From Lepidonotus clava (lineage: Eukaryota; Annelida; Polychaeta; Phyllodocida; Polynoidae), in NCBI GenBank assembly GCA_936440205.1, contig OW387136.1, forward strand, positions 50,180,232-50,244,231: DNA of 64,000 bases, in the 5' to 3' direction. A program made the translations under genes and the position numbers. Under the pieces are notes generated by a model that was given only the letters and a program-made list of their open reading frames with translations, was not told the DNA's origin and searched no databases. Below are positions 54,651 through 64,000 of this stretch, piece by piece. Every line of letters begins with the position of its first letter. The first letter of the stretch is position 1.

Positions 54651-56198
54651 GTGGTCATCCTAGCATATATTTGGATCCTGACACGCTAATATTTGGTCAT
54701 AGATGTGTTCTTTTTGGTGCAGCTCGTCCTCCAAGTGGGCCCTGTATGTTCTGCGGTAAATTCTGCTTTAGTATAGGTTTGAATATAATTTTTTTGTCTA
54801 TTACAAAAGTTGGTCTCTAACAATTATGTTTATTACCCCAGCATGTGAGATTGTCTCATTGTTTGTATAATTTAGATCAATAATATTTTCGGAATATAAA
54901 GGTCTGGTATGACTTTTAATTAACTAAGTTAAACCAAATCTTTTTACCGGATTTTTAAGCAGGATTTTAGTGGGAGTTTTAAAGTAGACGCGAAAAGGCA
55001 ATTTTCAACTCATATTATGCTTCTTTTACATAAGTATTATCATGTAAGAGAAGAAAACGATTCTGTGTGCGATTCTAGTTAAAATGGCACAAATTCAAAT
55101 GCATATATGTGAGCCTTTGCTCTGGTTGTCAGGCATTGCCAGTACATGTAAACAATAGCCCATGACGTCAGAGGAATCATGGAACCTGATTGGTGCATGG
55201 CCACGAGTCATGTTTGAAATTTCATAATACTGAAAGTATTCGCAGAAAAATTAGGCAAAAATTCAATAAGGTAAAATGCATATCTGACTTTGCATTCTAC
55301 AATGTTAAAAGGCTTTTGAATGATATATTCTTAGTATTATGCAATTTCATCATGGCCATTGATTCCAAATGGGGAATCTATGGCTCCTATGACGTCACTA
55401 GCCTTGTTGAGCCTTGCCTCCCCCAGATTCGCACTTAAGGTGTGAGACTGGCTTCACACTTTCCAAAATGAACATTAAATCTATTGTGTGTTTAAAATAG
55501 TCCATTTTGACGATTGGCTACTTTAAAATAGCAATAATGGCGCAGTATATGAGGTGAATTCAATTTAGAAACATTTCTTTTCGCGTGAGCTTTAAAATCT
55601 CCTCCTATAGTGATCAGTCCTTCTATTGGGCCAAAAACAAAACAATTGTGTTCAGGCAACCCTACCTACCCTAATTTTTTTGGCCCTACCCTAACTTTTT
55701 TTCTTTTTTTTTTTTTTTGGGGGGGGGGAGGGGGGGGGGGGGGGCTTATGTGGACAGGTTTTCCAATGTTTGAGTTAACTTGCATATAAAAGAATCCATA
55801 TTTCCAACTGGAGGGCGATATACCCCAACAATAAATATGGGACAAATGTTACATAATTTTGATTTTACAGTTACAAGTTCCAAGTCCTGATAATTATAAG
55901 TCATGGAATCCGCGTCCAGGGTTGTCGCCTGAATTTCATTTTTGATATAAATACATATCCTTCCTCTATGTTTGGTTAAACCATATCCATGTACCCCTGT
56001 CCTGTCGCAAGTGAAGGTGAACCGCCGCGGAGGATGAGGTTATATAGCATATCCTCCTCCAAGGCGGTTTACAATACAAGCTTAAACTACGACCTCTAAA
56101 TATGACAGAAGTACACATATAGGATAAGTATTAGCTGAGATATTAAGGTTAGATACTGACGACTTTTAACATGGAAGCCTATGGTTGGATAACGGTCA
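54651..56198. other. Non-coding sequence with a T/G homopolymer tract
   Basis: No gene is supported. A poly-T stretch followed by a long G-run lies at 55700-55743. The rest is AT-rich with no motif I can name. An 82-residue frame at 55190-55438 is unremarkable. Confidence 0.4.
55690..55743 (+). repeat. Poly-T then poly-G low-complexity tract
   Basis: Runs of T broken by a few other bases are followed by about 25 nearly uninterrupted G. Such a tract is prone to sequencing and assembly error. Confidence 0.85.
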
Positions 56199-57201
56199 GG
56201 GTATAGAGCGGCCAAATGCGTCCCTTGGGCTTTTTTCAATTTTTTTTTTTTTTTAAATTTCAAATTCTGAAAACGAGTTGGGCATACCTTGCACTATCGT
56301 ATTTGTCCGTTCACTCCCCATTTCCTTTCCCAAAACTGTTTCCAACCATCCATCTGCATCTCAATTCTGCTCAAAACTACTTATACTAACATTCTTTTGT
56401 GTCCGAATTCCCCCTCTTCGAATTTCAGACTTCTTCGCCACTCATTCAATTCTGCCTGAACTCCCCACTTCGAATTTCAACCTTCTTCCCTACTCCTTGT
56501 TGCAATTTTCAATTTTGTAATTTTCAATTTTTCAATTTTGTTTTTTTTTGTTAATTTCGTTTTCAAATGGGCACACCCTCCTTGGTAGCTCCTCCCCTTA
56601 CTTAATTATTCATTGCCTCATGCATAAAATCAGCATTAATAAGCATTAGACTGACAGTGAGTGACAAACAGAAACTGACTGAGGGAGACACCTGGTGGGG
56701 AAAAAGTGCCGTTGCCAGGGGTGACTGTGGAGAGTGAGTGGAGCAGAGCTGCCATCTAGTGGCAGAGACTGGAACTAACTTTCAGACTGGATTCAGGAGT
56801 GGGGAGGGGCTATGATATTGAGGGGGTGTGGCTAATGAGTGATTAGGGACTCTTGTACAAAAACAAAAATAGTTGGCAGTGGTAAAAGTTAATTGGAAGA
56901 GGGAGAAGGAGAATATTTGGAAGAAAAAAAAATTGAAAATTGAAAATTGAAAAATCACATTCCGTAGACTGCACCACGGAAATGCAAATTGTAAATCACG
57001 TTGGGCTAACTGACCCACTAGATGGAAATTGGATAATTGGTGAGGAGATTGGGGTTGTTTTGAAATGTAGGCCAGGCCTTAGCCGGCACACTTTGGATAA
57101 ATAGGGACGTATTTGGTACACATATATTGGTCAAAATTACGAATTTGAAAATCAAAAAGCGGCCAAATATTGCTCAAAATTTGATTGGCCGCTCTATACC
57201 C
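56199..57201. mobile_element. 1-kb MITE with GGGTATAGAGCGGCCAA ends
   Basis: The left end GGGTATAGAGCGGCCAA and the right end TTGGCCGCTCTATACCC are perfect inverted repeats of 17 bp. The interior has mutually inverted low-complexity segments (ttcaatttt runs near 56500, aattgaaaa runs near 56930) and no transposase. I see no clear target duplication, so the superfamily is open. Confidence 0.75.
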
Positions 57202-58016
57202 CCACCTGACAGCCCCATAGAGAATCGATCATATATGATCGATGGTCATAGTCTCTCCTACAATTTCTATAATTTTGGTTTCCTGATGATGATCTTTCAA
57301 ACATTTATGACAGATAATGTGATAATACTACCAAGATACCTTTTATTCATAAATAGCTCAATATTAACTTTGTGAGGCTTAAATGACCCTAACCTACAGC
57401 AATTTTGCCAAATAATAGACAAGGCCCCCTTTATATTTATCAGAAAATTATTATATTTAGGTTTAAAAACCATTTTTTAACAATTCAAATTTCTTTTTTT
57501 TCTTGTCAATGTTTTTGGGTGTGTAGAATACAATAATGACTTAAAACCTTGATTTCTAAAACAATGTTAATATTCATTCCCTTTAGATAATTGTTAGATT
57601 AATTCCCCTCTTTCCTACAAGATAATCAGCATAAACCAGCCATTTTGGTTCACATCCAAGATGGCCACCATAGAAATTGCATGTTTTAAAATTTTAATCC
57701 CCTCTTTAGAGAATTCCTGAACCAATATTGTTCAAAGTCTCTGAAATAGTGAAATACATTCTAGTACCCTAGTAACTGTTTATGCATTGTTGTAACAATG
57801 CATGTTGGTGCTCACAGAGGTGGAGGCTAGTCACAACAGATCTGATATTTAGCCTACTACTAAATTGTTCAGAAAGTGACTTAGCATTTTCTACTATTAT
57901 TACCATGCATCTAATACAGTTGTTTTGTTGAAATGTATGGATTCAGATACTCAAATTTCTGTTTTAATACAATAACACATTATGCCATGATACCACTGTA
58001 CATTTCATATGTGTAG
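57202..58016. other. AT-rich non-coding sequence
   Basis: No gene or repeat is recognised. Confidence 0.45.
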
Positions 58017-58253
58017 GAACGTAGAGAGACCGGTTGTGTACTCTGTCCTGATCTGCAAATTGGGGATGAGAGCAATTATGTCTTTGATTGCAACTATTTC
58101 AACTCTAAAAGGAGAAATCTAATCAATGAATACTACCTACAAGACCAGACACTCTCCAAAATGACCAAACTTTTCAACACAACAGACGTAGAACAACTAA
58201 AGAAACTATCTGCTTTTGTCCATCTAATCATGGAAACATGTAAATGGCCATAG
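58017..58253 (+). pseudogene. LINE ORF2 C-terminal fragment
   Basis: Translation gives ERRETGCVLCPDLQIGDESN, then a 'YVFDCNYFNSKRRNLINEYY' block and 'LKKLSAFVHLIMETCKW' before a stop. The C-x2-C then GDE..Y..DC..F...R pattern is the zinc-like tail of many LINE second ORFs in molluscs and other invertebrates. Only this tail is present, so it is a 5'-truncated copy. It is not the same family as LINE-A or LINE-B as far as I can see. A host zinc-like gene is less likely. Confidence 0.65.
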
Positions 58254-58254
58254 A

Positions 58255-58410
58255 CCCCTCAATTCGACACGGCGACACAGCCATTTCTTAAATTCGACCA
58301 GGCGACATGGCCATTTCTTAAATTCGACATGTGACATGACAACCTTAGTGACATGTGACATGACCCTTTCCTTAAAATCGACATGCGACATGATGCTCAG
58401 TGACATGGAA
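58255..58410 (+). repeat. Minisatellite, about 31-bp unit
   Basis: Units built on 'aattcgaca..ggcgacat', with 'ggccatttctta' or similar, recur about four times with decay toward the right (cgacatgtgacatgac). It follows directly on the LINE tail, so it may be its 3' end. Confidence 0.7.
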
Positions 58411-58647
58411 AAGTATTCAAAGAGGTAGGGTAAAACCCGACTCATGAGAGCTCAAGGAAGTGTCCTCCCTTCCGGCCCTCAGACCCCCTGGGGGCGCCGA
58501 TGTTAAAGCATCTTCCCGTATTTAGAAACCTGCATTTTAAACGCAGCGTAATCTTGTCAATGCTCATCTGCCTCCCGATAAGACCACTGTCATCATGTCA
58601 TCGGAGGCTGGTTCAAATTACCCCTGGGCACCCACCACTGCCTGCAT
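58411..58647. other. Non-coding sequence with a C/G-rich motif shared with 63236-63285
   Basis: 'tccggccctcagaccccctgggggcgcc' near 58472 is closely matched near 63251. The motif lies outside the LTRs on both sides of the minus-strand Gypsy element, in the same orientation, and is not explained by that element. Confidence 0.5.
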
Positions 58648-58802
58648 GTAGCAAAAGATTGACACTGGAAGCACATGTTTTGAAGTTCGAGTGGGGACTG
58701 ATTTTATATAGACATAGCAGTTCAACTCTAGACTACAGGTCTGGAACAAGTGATGGGGTAACGTCCGTCGTTTCCCGCCTCCGGTGCGGCGCTTACACAA
58801 CA
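58648..58802 (-). repeat. 3' LTR of the minus-strand Gypsy element (matching part)
   Basis: Read on the minus strand it begins TGTTGTGTAAGCGCCGC and contains a TATA-like tctatataaaatc. It shares most of its sequence with 63007-63148, but the end next to 58648 does not match the other copy. Confidence 0.75.
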
Positions 58803-59037
58803 TCTCCCTTTCTAGGAGATCTATCTTTAAGATAATCTTAGGATCTTAGAATCTTACTGTCCATGACATGTTAAATACTACTCGAACAATAAAGTCTTTA
58901 GTTTGATATTTGAGTCTTTTACTGTACTACTAAAATGTTCTTTGTAGTCGAGAATATACTTTTAGACTTAAGAAGAATGTTATACAATCTATCTCGGATG
59001 GCTGAAATAGAGAACATTATGATTAGCAGTGCAAATG

Positions 59038-62000
59038 TCAATATTCTTCAATCAGTCTTTTGGGAGCGGTTCTTGACCGCTTAGATCTTCTTGGTTCCGG
59101 ATCGGGCACAGTTGGAGTGGCGCCTCGATCAAGATTTACAGGGGTCGCTGAAGGGACCACTGGGATCACATCAGTGACCTCCACAGGTGGGAAGTCATTT
59201 CCCGGTGGTGCGTTGTTCACAGCTGGAGTGACCACTACTGGAGTTGTGGCCGGGTTTACGGGTAGGTTTGGTCCGGGCCCGAGATTCCTGGTCATTTTTC
59301 GGTTACGTCGCACCAGTCTGATATGATTTACGATCTTGGCCCTGCAGCTTTGCCTATGACCTTCCCTTTCACGCGGAGGTCGGGTAGCCATGCCCTGTCT
59401 CCTGGTGACAGTTCATCAGCCTCCGTGGCTCGGTGACGACGATTATAGTCCACCTGCATTTGGCTCCTGTATACCTTCTCCCTTTTTCGGATGATATCGG
59501 GATCGGGCGTGCACGGCTTAAGCTCATCTGGGTGACACGGGACACGCGACTTCAGTCTACGTCCCATGTTAAGCTGGGCTGGAGAAAATCCATTCTTCAG
59601 CGGTGTGTTCCTATAGGCGAGTAGACCGAGATATTCGTTGTTGGTCTTATTTAGAATTGCCTTGAGAGTCTGTACTGCACGCTCGACCTCTCCGTTTGAT
59701 TTAGCATAATATGGGGATGACGTGAGGTGCTCGAATCCATAGGTTTTGGCAAAACTTTTAAATTCTGCTGAGGCGAACTGCGGGCCGTTATCACTGAAGA
59801 GTATATCGGGTATTCCCTGGCGACTGAACACTCGCTGCATTTTGTTGATGGTTCCTGCTGTGTCAACATTTTTGGTGACCAGACAGATTTCCACGCCTCT
59901 GGAGTAGTAGTCGATCATAAGCAAATATGTAGAGCCCTTGTGATAGAAGAAGTCGGCTCCTACTCATGACCATGGTCTTTCTGGGAACTCGGTTCCTTTC
60001 ATCGGTTCCACTCGGTCGCGTCGATATTTTTCACAAATCGTACAGTTTTTAATTGTCTTTTCAATATCCTTTGACAGTCCAGGCTACCACACTGATGAGT
60101 TTGCATTTTCACGGGTTTTGCTGATGCCCTGATGCCCATCATGTAGATGGCGAAGTACGTCTGTCCTAAGGCTCGCTGGGATCACAAGCTGTTTTCCTCG
60201 AAGGAGTAGGCCATTGTGAACTGTGAGGTTTCCGCGTTCGTTCCAGAATTTCACTAACGGTCCATAGACGTCGCGTCTATTTTCGGGCCACCCATGTTCG
60301 ACATGGTGGATCACTACCTTCAGGATGTCGTCCTTCTTTAACTCGGTGCGAATTTCCTCTAATCGCTGGTCCGAGGAAGGAAGACAGACGAGAACTGTCT
60401 GCACATAAGCCTGCGCTTCCTTGCGCAGTTCCTCCTGTTTGTGTTGTTCCTCACAGTCTAACTTACTTTCAGTGAGAGGTGCCCTCGACAAGGTGTCTGC
60501 GGTCATCAGGTCCTTTCCAGACACGTGACTGACGGTAAAGTCGAACCTCATCAACCTCAGTCGGAATCGCTGAATCCTTATTGGAAGTTTGTCGATAAGT
60601 TTGGTTAAGAAGAGTGGCACAAGCGGCTTATGGTCAGTCTCTACGTGAAACTTCATGCCGATGAGGAGATCGCTCCAGTGTTCAAGTGCCCACGTGGATG
60701 CAAGCTTCCTTCCCAATTTGTGCATACCTGCACTCAGTCTTGGTCATCGACCTGCTGGCGTACGCGACTGCGCTGTCTAATCACGGCCCCGAGGCCATAA
60801 CTGCTCGCGTCTGCAGAAACGATGGTTTCCTTTGTCGGGTCATATAACGTGAGGGCTTCGTCGGAAGCTAGCTCACGCTTGAGTTTTTCAAACGCCTCCT
60901 TCTGTGGGAGATCCCAGGTCCATTCACAGTCCTTCTTTAGGAGATCTCTGACCGGTTTCGTGATTTCTGCGAGGTTGGGTAGGAATTTCATCTGCTGGTT
61001 CAGCATGCCGAGAAAACGTCGCACGTCGGGGACGTCTTTCGGCTCGGGCATTTCGACGATGGCCTTCACCTTGGCTGGATCCTTCCTTATCCCGTCACTG
61101 TCGATCACCTGACCTAGGTATTGAAGTCGGCGAGTGGAGAAGACGCACTTATCCGAGTTAAGAGTAATGCCACTGTCCTTGAGACGGTTCAGCACTTTCT
61201 CCAGGCGCTCGTCATGCTCCTCTTTGTTCCTCCCGATCACAAGGATATCGTCCATGTGACACAAGACTCCCTGTAGGCCGGTCAGTTCCTTGTCCATGGA
61301 AATATTCAGGGGCCGACGATATCCCATAGGGTAGCCTCCTGAACATGAACCTCCCGAATGGCGTAATGAACGTCGTCAGCTTCGCGCTGTCATCTGTCAG
61401 GACCACCTGGTGGAAGCCAGAATTTGCATTTAGCTTAGAGAATACCGTTCCACTTGATATACTCCCGAGGGTCTCTTCTACTTTTTTCGTAACGTAGAGC
61501 TCACGCCGGACACCTTCGTTGAGTTTAGTTAAGTCAATACACAGACGCACGTTACCATTCGGTTTCGTAACTACCACCATAGGGGCACACCAGTTAGTCA
61601 GTTCGTCCACCGGTTCGATGACTCCAGACTTCACTAATTTCGCGATTTCCTTTTCTACATTCTTCATCAGCGGCAAGGGCACCCTGCGTGGAGTGTAGAG
61701 GCAGAAGGGTTTGGCGTCGTCACGAAGTCGGATGATGTGTTCGCCCTTAAGCTTCCCGAGTCCTGTGAAGAGCTTTGGGTACGCCTTGATAACGACGTCC
61801 TTTGTGTCCAGTTCACTGCTTTTATCCTGTATGCTCCAGGGATGTTAGGGATTAATCCCAATTTTTCGATCGCGGGCTGTCCAAGTAGCAGGGATTTTAC
61901 GTCGCGCACTACATAGACATCTTCAAGGATAGTAGTGTTTCCCCGACCCAGCTTCATGCGAACACATCCCAGTGTGTGCAGCGGATTTTCACCAGTGGCG

Positions 62001-62945
62001 AATAGTGTCCGTCCTATAGGTTGGATATCTCCGTAGGACGTCTTGTAGAGCGTCTCTGGCATCATGGATATTTCGGCACCTGAGTCAATGTACCACGGTA
62101 GGACGTCTGAGTTCGTCTTCAGCTTTATGTACCAGCCTATGCTCACGGTCGTCGATTTCTCCTGCGAGGTGATTTTGGATGACGCTTTGTGTATTCGGCT
62201 CGTGATGCTGCCGATAAACACGCGTGATCCTCCGTCATCGGAGTCGTCGTCCTGTTCCCCCTCAACGATTTGAGCGATACGGGCAGATGAGGTACGGCAC
62301 ACCTTCGCGTAATGTCCTTTAATTTTACATTTTTCGCATATGTGTCGTGCAGCAGGATAATTCTTCTTCCCCTTTGGGTGGTCTTCACCGCAATACCCAC
62401 ACGATTTCTTGTCACCCTGTTTGCCAGTTTTCCCCTTTTTCTGGGCTGAAGTGCTCGGATTACCCTTCTTTTTGGCCTTACTCTGAACCACATCAATATG
62501 CGCACTCTTTGACTCTTGGAGCTCGTAACGGGTCGTCTCCTTTTGGTACAAAATTTCGATCGCCCTATCTAGCTTTAAGTCTGGACCGACGTCATACAGC
62601 TTCGACTTTGCTGATTCGTCCGTGCACGCAAACGTCAGTTTGTCCCTTACTGCTTGATCAAGGTACGCCGTACGGTTGTGGAAATTTACATTCGGCCGCT
62701 AACTTTTTTATCAAAAGCACCCACGATTACAGCGTCTGCGATGGCTCCCTCTTGAGGTGATACCAGAATTTCTCCAGTAACATGAGTTGTGGATCCCTTT
62801 TCCCGAAATATTCTGCGTATTTCCTGACTACGGTTTCATAGTGTAGTTTCACACTGGTTTCACTCCTAATGGGGTTTGTAGGTAGATCTCTACTTACAAC
62901 TGGCAGTTTGTTTTTGCTCACCAAACTTGCTTGTTTCTTCACCAA
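59038..62945 (-). pseudogene. Gag-pol coding remains of the minus-strand Gypsy element
   Basis: The zinc clusters read 'CGYCGEDHPKGKKNY' and 'CEKCKIKGHYAKVC'. The protease has 'IDSGAE'. RT has 'LCIDLTKLNEGV', 'NSGFHQVVL' and 'MDDILVIG'. RNase H has 'VSADASSYGLGA' and 'ETDHKPLVP'. Integrase has 'HDGHQGISKTR', 'LMIDYYSRGVEI', 'FSDNGPQFAS' and 'SNGEVERAVQ'. The pol tail ends in 'RRSKRSRTAPKRL'. It is Metaviridae-like and clearly degraded. Confidence 0.85.
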
Positions 62946-63006
62946 ACTTCAGATTTCAGCCATCAAAGTCACTGCTGGACATGTAGTTTCTTCAATTCTG
63001 ACACCA

Positions 63007-63148
63007 TGTTGTATGCTGCTGCTAGATTATTGCTTTTAAGGCCTTTTAAGTAGCAAAAGATTGACACTGGAATCACATGTTTTGAAGTTCGAGTGGGGAC
63101 CGGGTAACGTCCGTCGTTTCCCGCCTCCGGCGCGGCGCTTACACAACA
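63007..63148 (-). repeat. 5' LTR of the minus-strand Gypsy element
   Basis: 142 bp with TGTTGT..ACAACA ends on the minus strand, followed directly by TGGTGTCAGAATTG, a primer-binding-site type common in Gypsy elements. Confidence 0.85.
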
Positions 63149-63650
63149 TGATGCACCCCCTCCCCTGTTCTCCCACCTCCGCTATGTAATGGAACAGTTT
63201 AAGATCATGATTACAACATTATCTAATCTGAAACTGGAGTTGTCCACTCTTCCGGGCCCTCAAACCCCTGGGGGCCCTGATTTCTTAGTTCACTCAGGTT
63301 CTAAATGATATTATCCAAGGTGTGAACTAACCGACTTAGGTCAGGAGAGTTGAATGGGGGGCAATAAAAGATCTGAGGGCTTCTTACGGGGGGTCCTGAT
63401 GGGGGTTCCTGACCGGCTCTGGGGGTGGGGGCAGTGGTCATAAATTCATTGGGCCTGTAGAAAACTGAGCGGTAGCGAGGTTTTTACAAGCCATAATAAT
63501 CTGTCCATCAGTCACTATCTTATCTAGAAAATGTTTATTTTGAAATTATCCACACAACCTTCAGAAGGAATGGTCGAGATCAACGCAATAAAATCATTAG
63601 TGGGTTCCTAGCCACCGCTTAGGGAGGGAGGGGTCATAAAACCACCGGGG
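63149..63650. other. Non-coding G/C-rich flank
   Basis: No gene. It carries the C/G-rich motif also seen near 58472, and a 'gagcggtagcgaggtttttac' stretch that I suspect is part of a dispersed repeat. Confidence 0.4.
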
Positions 63651-63655
63651 AAGGG

Positions 63656-63663
63656 TATAAAAA
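63656..63663 (+). promoter_or_regulatory. TATA box of a promoter at the window edge
   Basis: TATAAAAA is followed by GGGCAGCCCC and about 300 bp of C/A-rich leader-like sequence with few T and no ATG-led frame of note. A second TATA-like ggtatataaatac lies near 63940. This looks like an RNA polymerase II core promoter with 5' UTR, either of a gene or of an LTR whose element continues past 64000. Confidence 0.5.
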
Positions 63664-64000
63664 GGGCAGCCCCTCCAGGGTGGTCCACACACACCACCAC
63701 CAGACACCGCCGGACGAGGACCTCTCTACACTACACGGGCCCTGAGGACAACACACCAACACACACGCACACCGAGCACAACTACGCTGTTGGACACCCG
63801 AAGTGGACCCGACTTCCGTTCCTTCTGCAACATACTACAGCCCCACAGATCAACTTTACTCTCAACAACACGCTCACTACACACATCGCAGACTACACAC
63901 ACCACCTCCAACCGCATCTCTGAGCCTATTCGGGTGCGGTATATAAATACTCCTCACGGAGCGCTCTCGTCCTACTACCTACAACCCCTACCCCTAACTA
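63664..64000 (+). other. C/A-rich leader-like sequence
   Basis: Strand-asymmetric DNA (cacacacacc, acaccaacacacacgcacac) continues to the window edge. It has no coding frame that I trust, and is consistent with a transcribed leader. Confidence 0.35.

Larger units (their letters stand above)
58648..63148 (-). mobile_element. Minus-strand Gypsy-type LTR element with many breaks
   Basis: The 5' LTR is at the right (63007-63148) and the partly matching 3' LTR at the left (58648-58802). A primer-binding site TGGTGTCAGAATTG (minus strand, near 62993-63006) and a purine tract AGAAAGGGAGA (minus strand, 58803-58813) are in the expected places. Parts from right to left: gag-like (about 62945-62290), two zinc clusters (62420-62290), protease (about 62150-61830, 'YIDSGAEISMMP'), RT (about 61680-61130, 'CHMDDILV'), RNase H (about 60830-60500), integrase (about 60170-59560) and pol tail to about 59040. 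The element has roughly half a dozen or more breaks. The LTR copies differ inside by one block, so age is hard to judge; it is older than the other two LTR-bearing elements. Confidence 0.85.

Noticed and set aside
62347-62760. Plus-strand 137-aa ORF
   Set aside because: Shadow of the zinc-cluster and gag region of the minus-strand Gypsy element.
1-64000. CRISPR arrays, bacterial operons, rRNA or tRNA genes
   Set aside because: No regularly spaced short repeats with unique spacers, no polycistronic bacterial gene runs, and no cloverleaf that I could support by eye.

Overview
This window looks like repeat-dominated nuclear DNA from a marine invertebrate, most likely a mollusc or another lophotrochozoan. 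The AT-rich background carries short repeats of the 'ttttacgccgtatcaac' and 'cgcctcatacgatcagcagg' types that I associate with mollusc genomes, intron-bearing transposon genes, and many LINE, Gypsy-type LTR and cut-and-paste elements. I see no bacterial operons, CRISPR arrays, rRNA or convincing tRNA genes. The only host-gene candidate is one possible terminal exon on the minus strand (23817-23983). The organism call is inference.

Layout. 1-3340: AT-rich non-coding DNA with a SINE-like repeat (507-801) and a MITE end (2589-2686). 3344-14398: a nest. LINE-A (3344-4683, resuming 14277-14398) was split by LINE-B (4684-14276), which ends in an A-rich tail. LINE-B has a first ORF carrying a NADAR domain and a second ORF with endonuclease and reverse transcriptase. 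LINE-B is itself interrupted by an mRNA-like retrocopy (5949-6299), a GC-rich block (about 7222-7685) and a 4.4-kb DNA transposon (9618-13992). That transposon has 32-bp terminal inverted repeats and encodes a multi-exon RNase H-fold-like transposase with an RG-rich, AT-hook tail. 14399-17775: an old Gypsy remnant. 17776-24190: non-coding DNA with at least four non-autonomous DNA transposons and a hairpin cluster.

24197-41617: a very large (17.4 kb) young Gypsy-type LTR element with 537-bp LTRs and an ATAT target duplication. It has gag, pol, a small myristoylation-motif ORF, an antisense ORF, an env-like ORF, a two-membrane-span ORF and about 5 kb of 3' non-coding sequence. 41752-54650: a Harbinger-like MITE, a pair of roughly 415-bp LTR-like repeats (41983-42401 and 52186-52919) that may be the ends of one element, two TTAA-flanked MITEs, a compact young Gypsy element (46151-51261, GAATA duplication) and a SINE whose empty site is preserved in the sister repeat. 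54651-58410: non-coding DNA with a 1-kb MITE, a LINE tail fragment and a minisatellite. 58648-63148: a minus-strand Gypsy element with many breaks. 63149-64000: promoter-like sequence with a TATA box and no coding region.

The parts do not form a cellular pathway. What the window shows is layered transposition. The observations most worth following are the NADAR domain in what appears to be the first ORF of a LINE, the DNC-GQNKN transposase family, and the sense/antisense accessory region of the giant Gypsy element.
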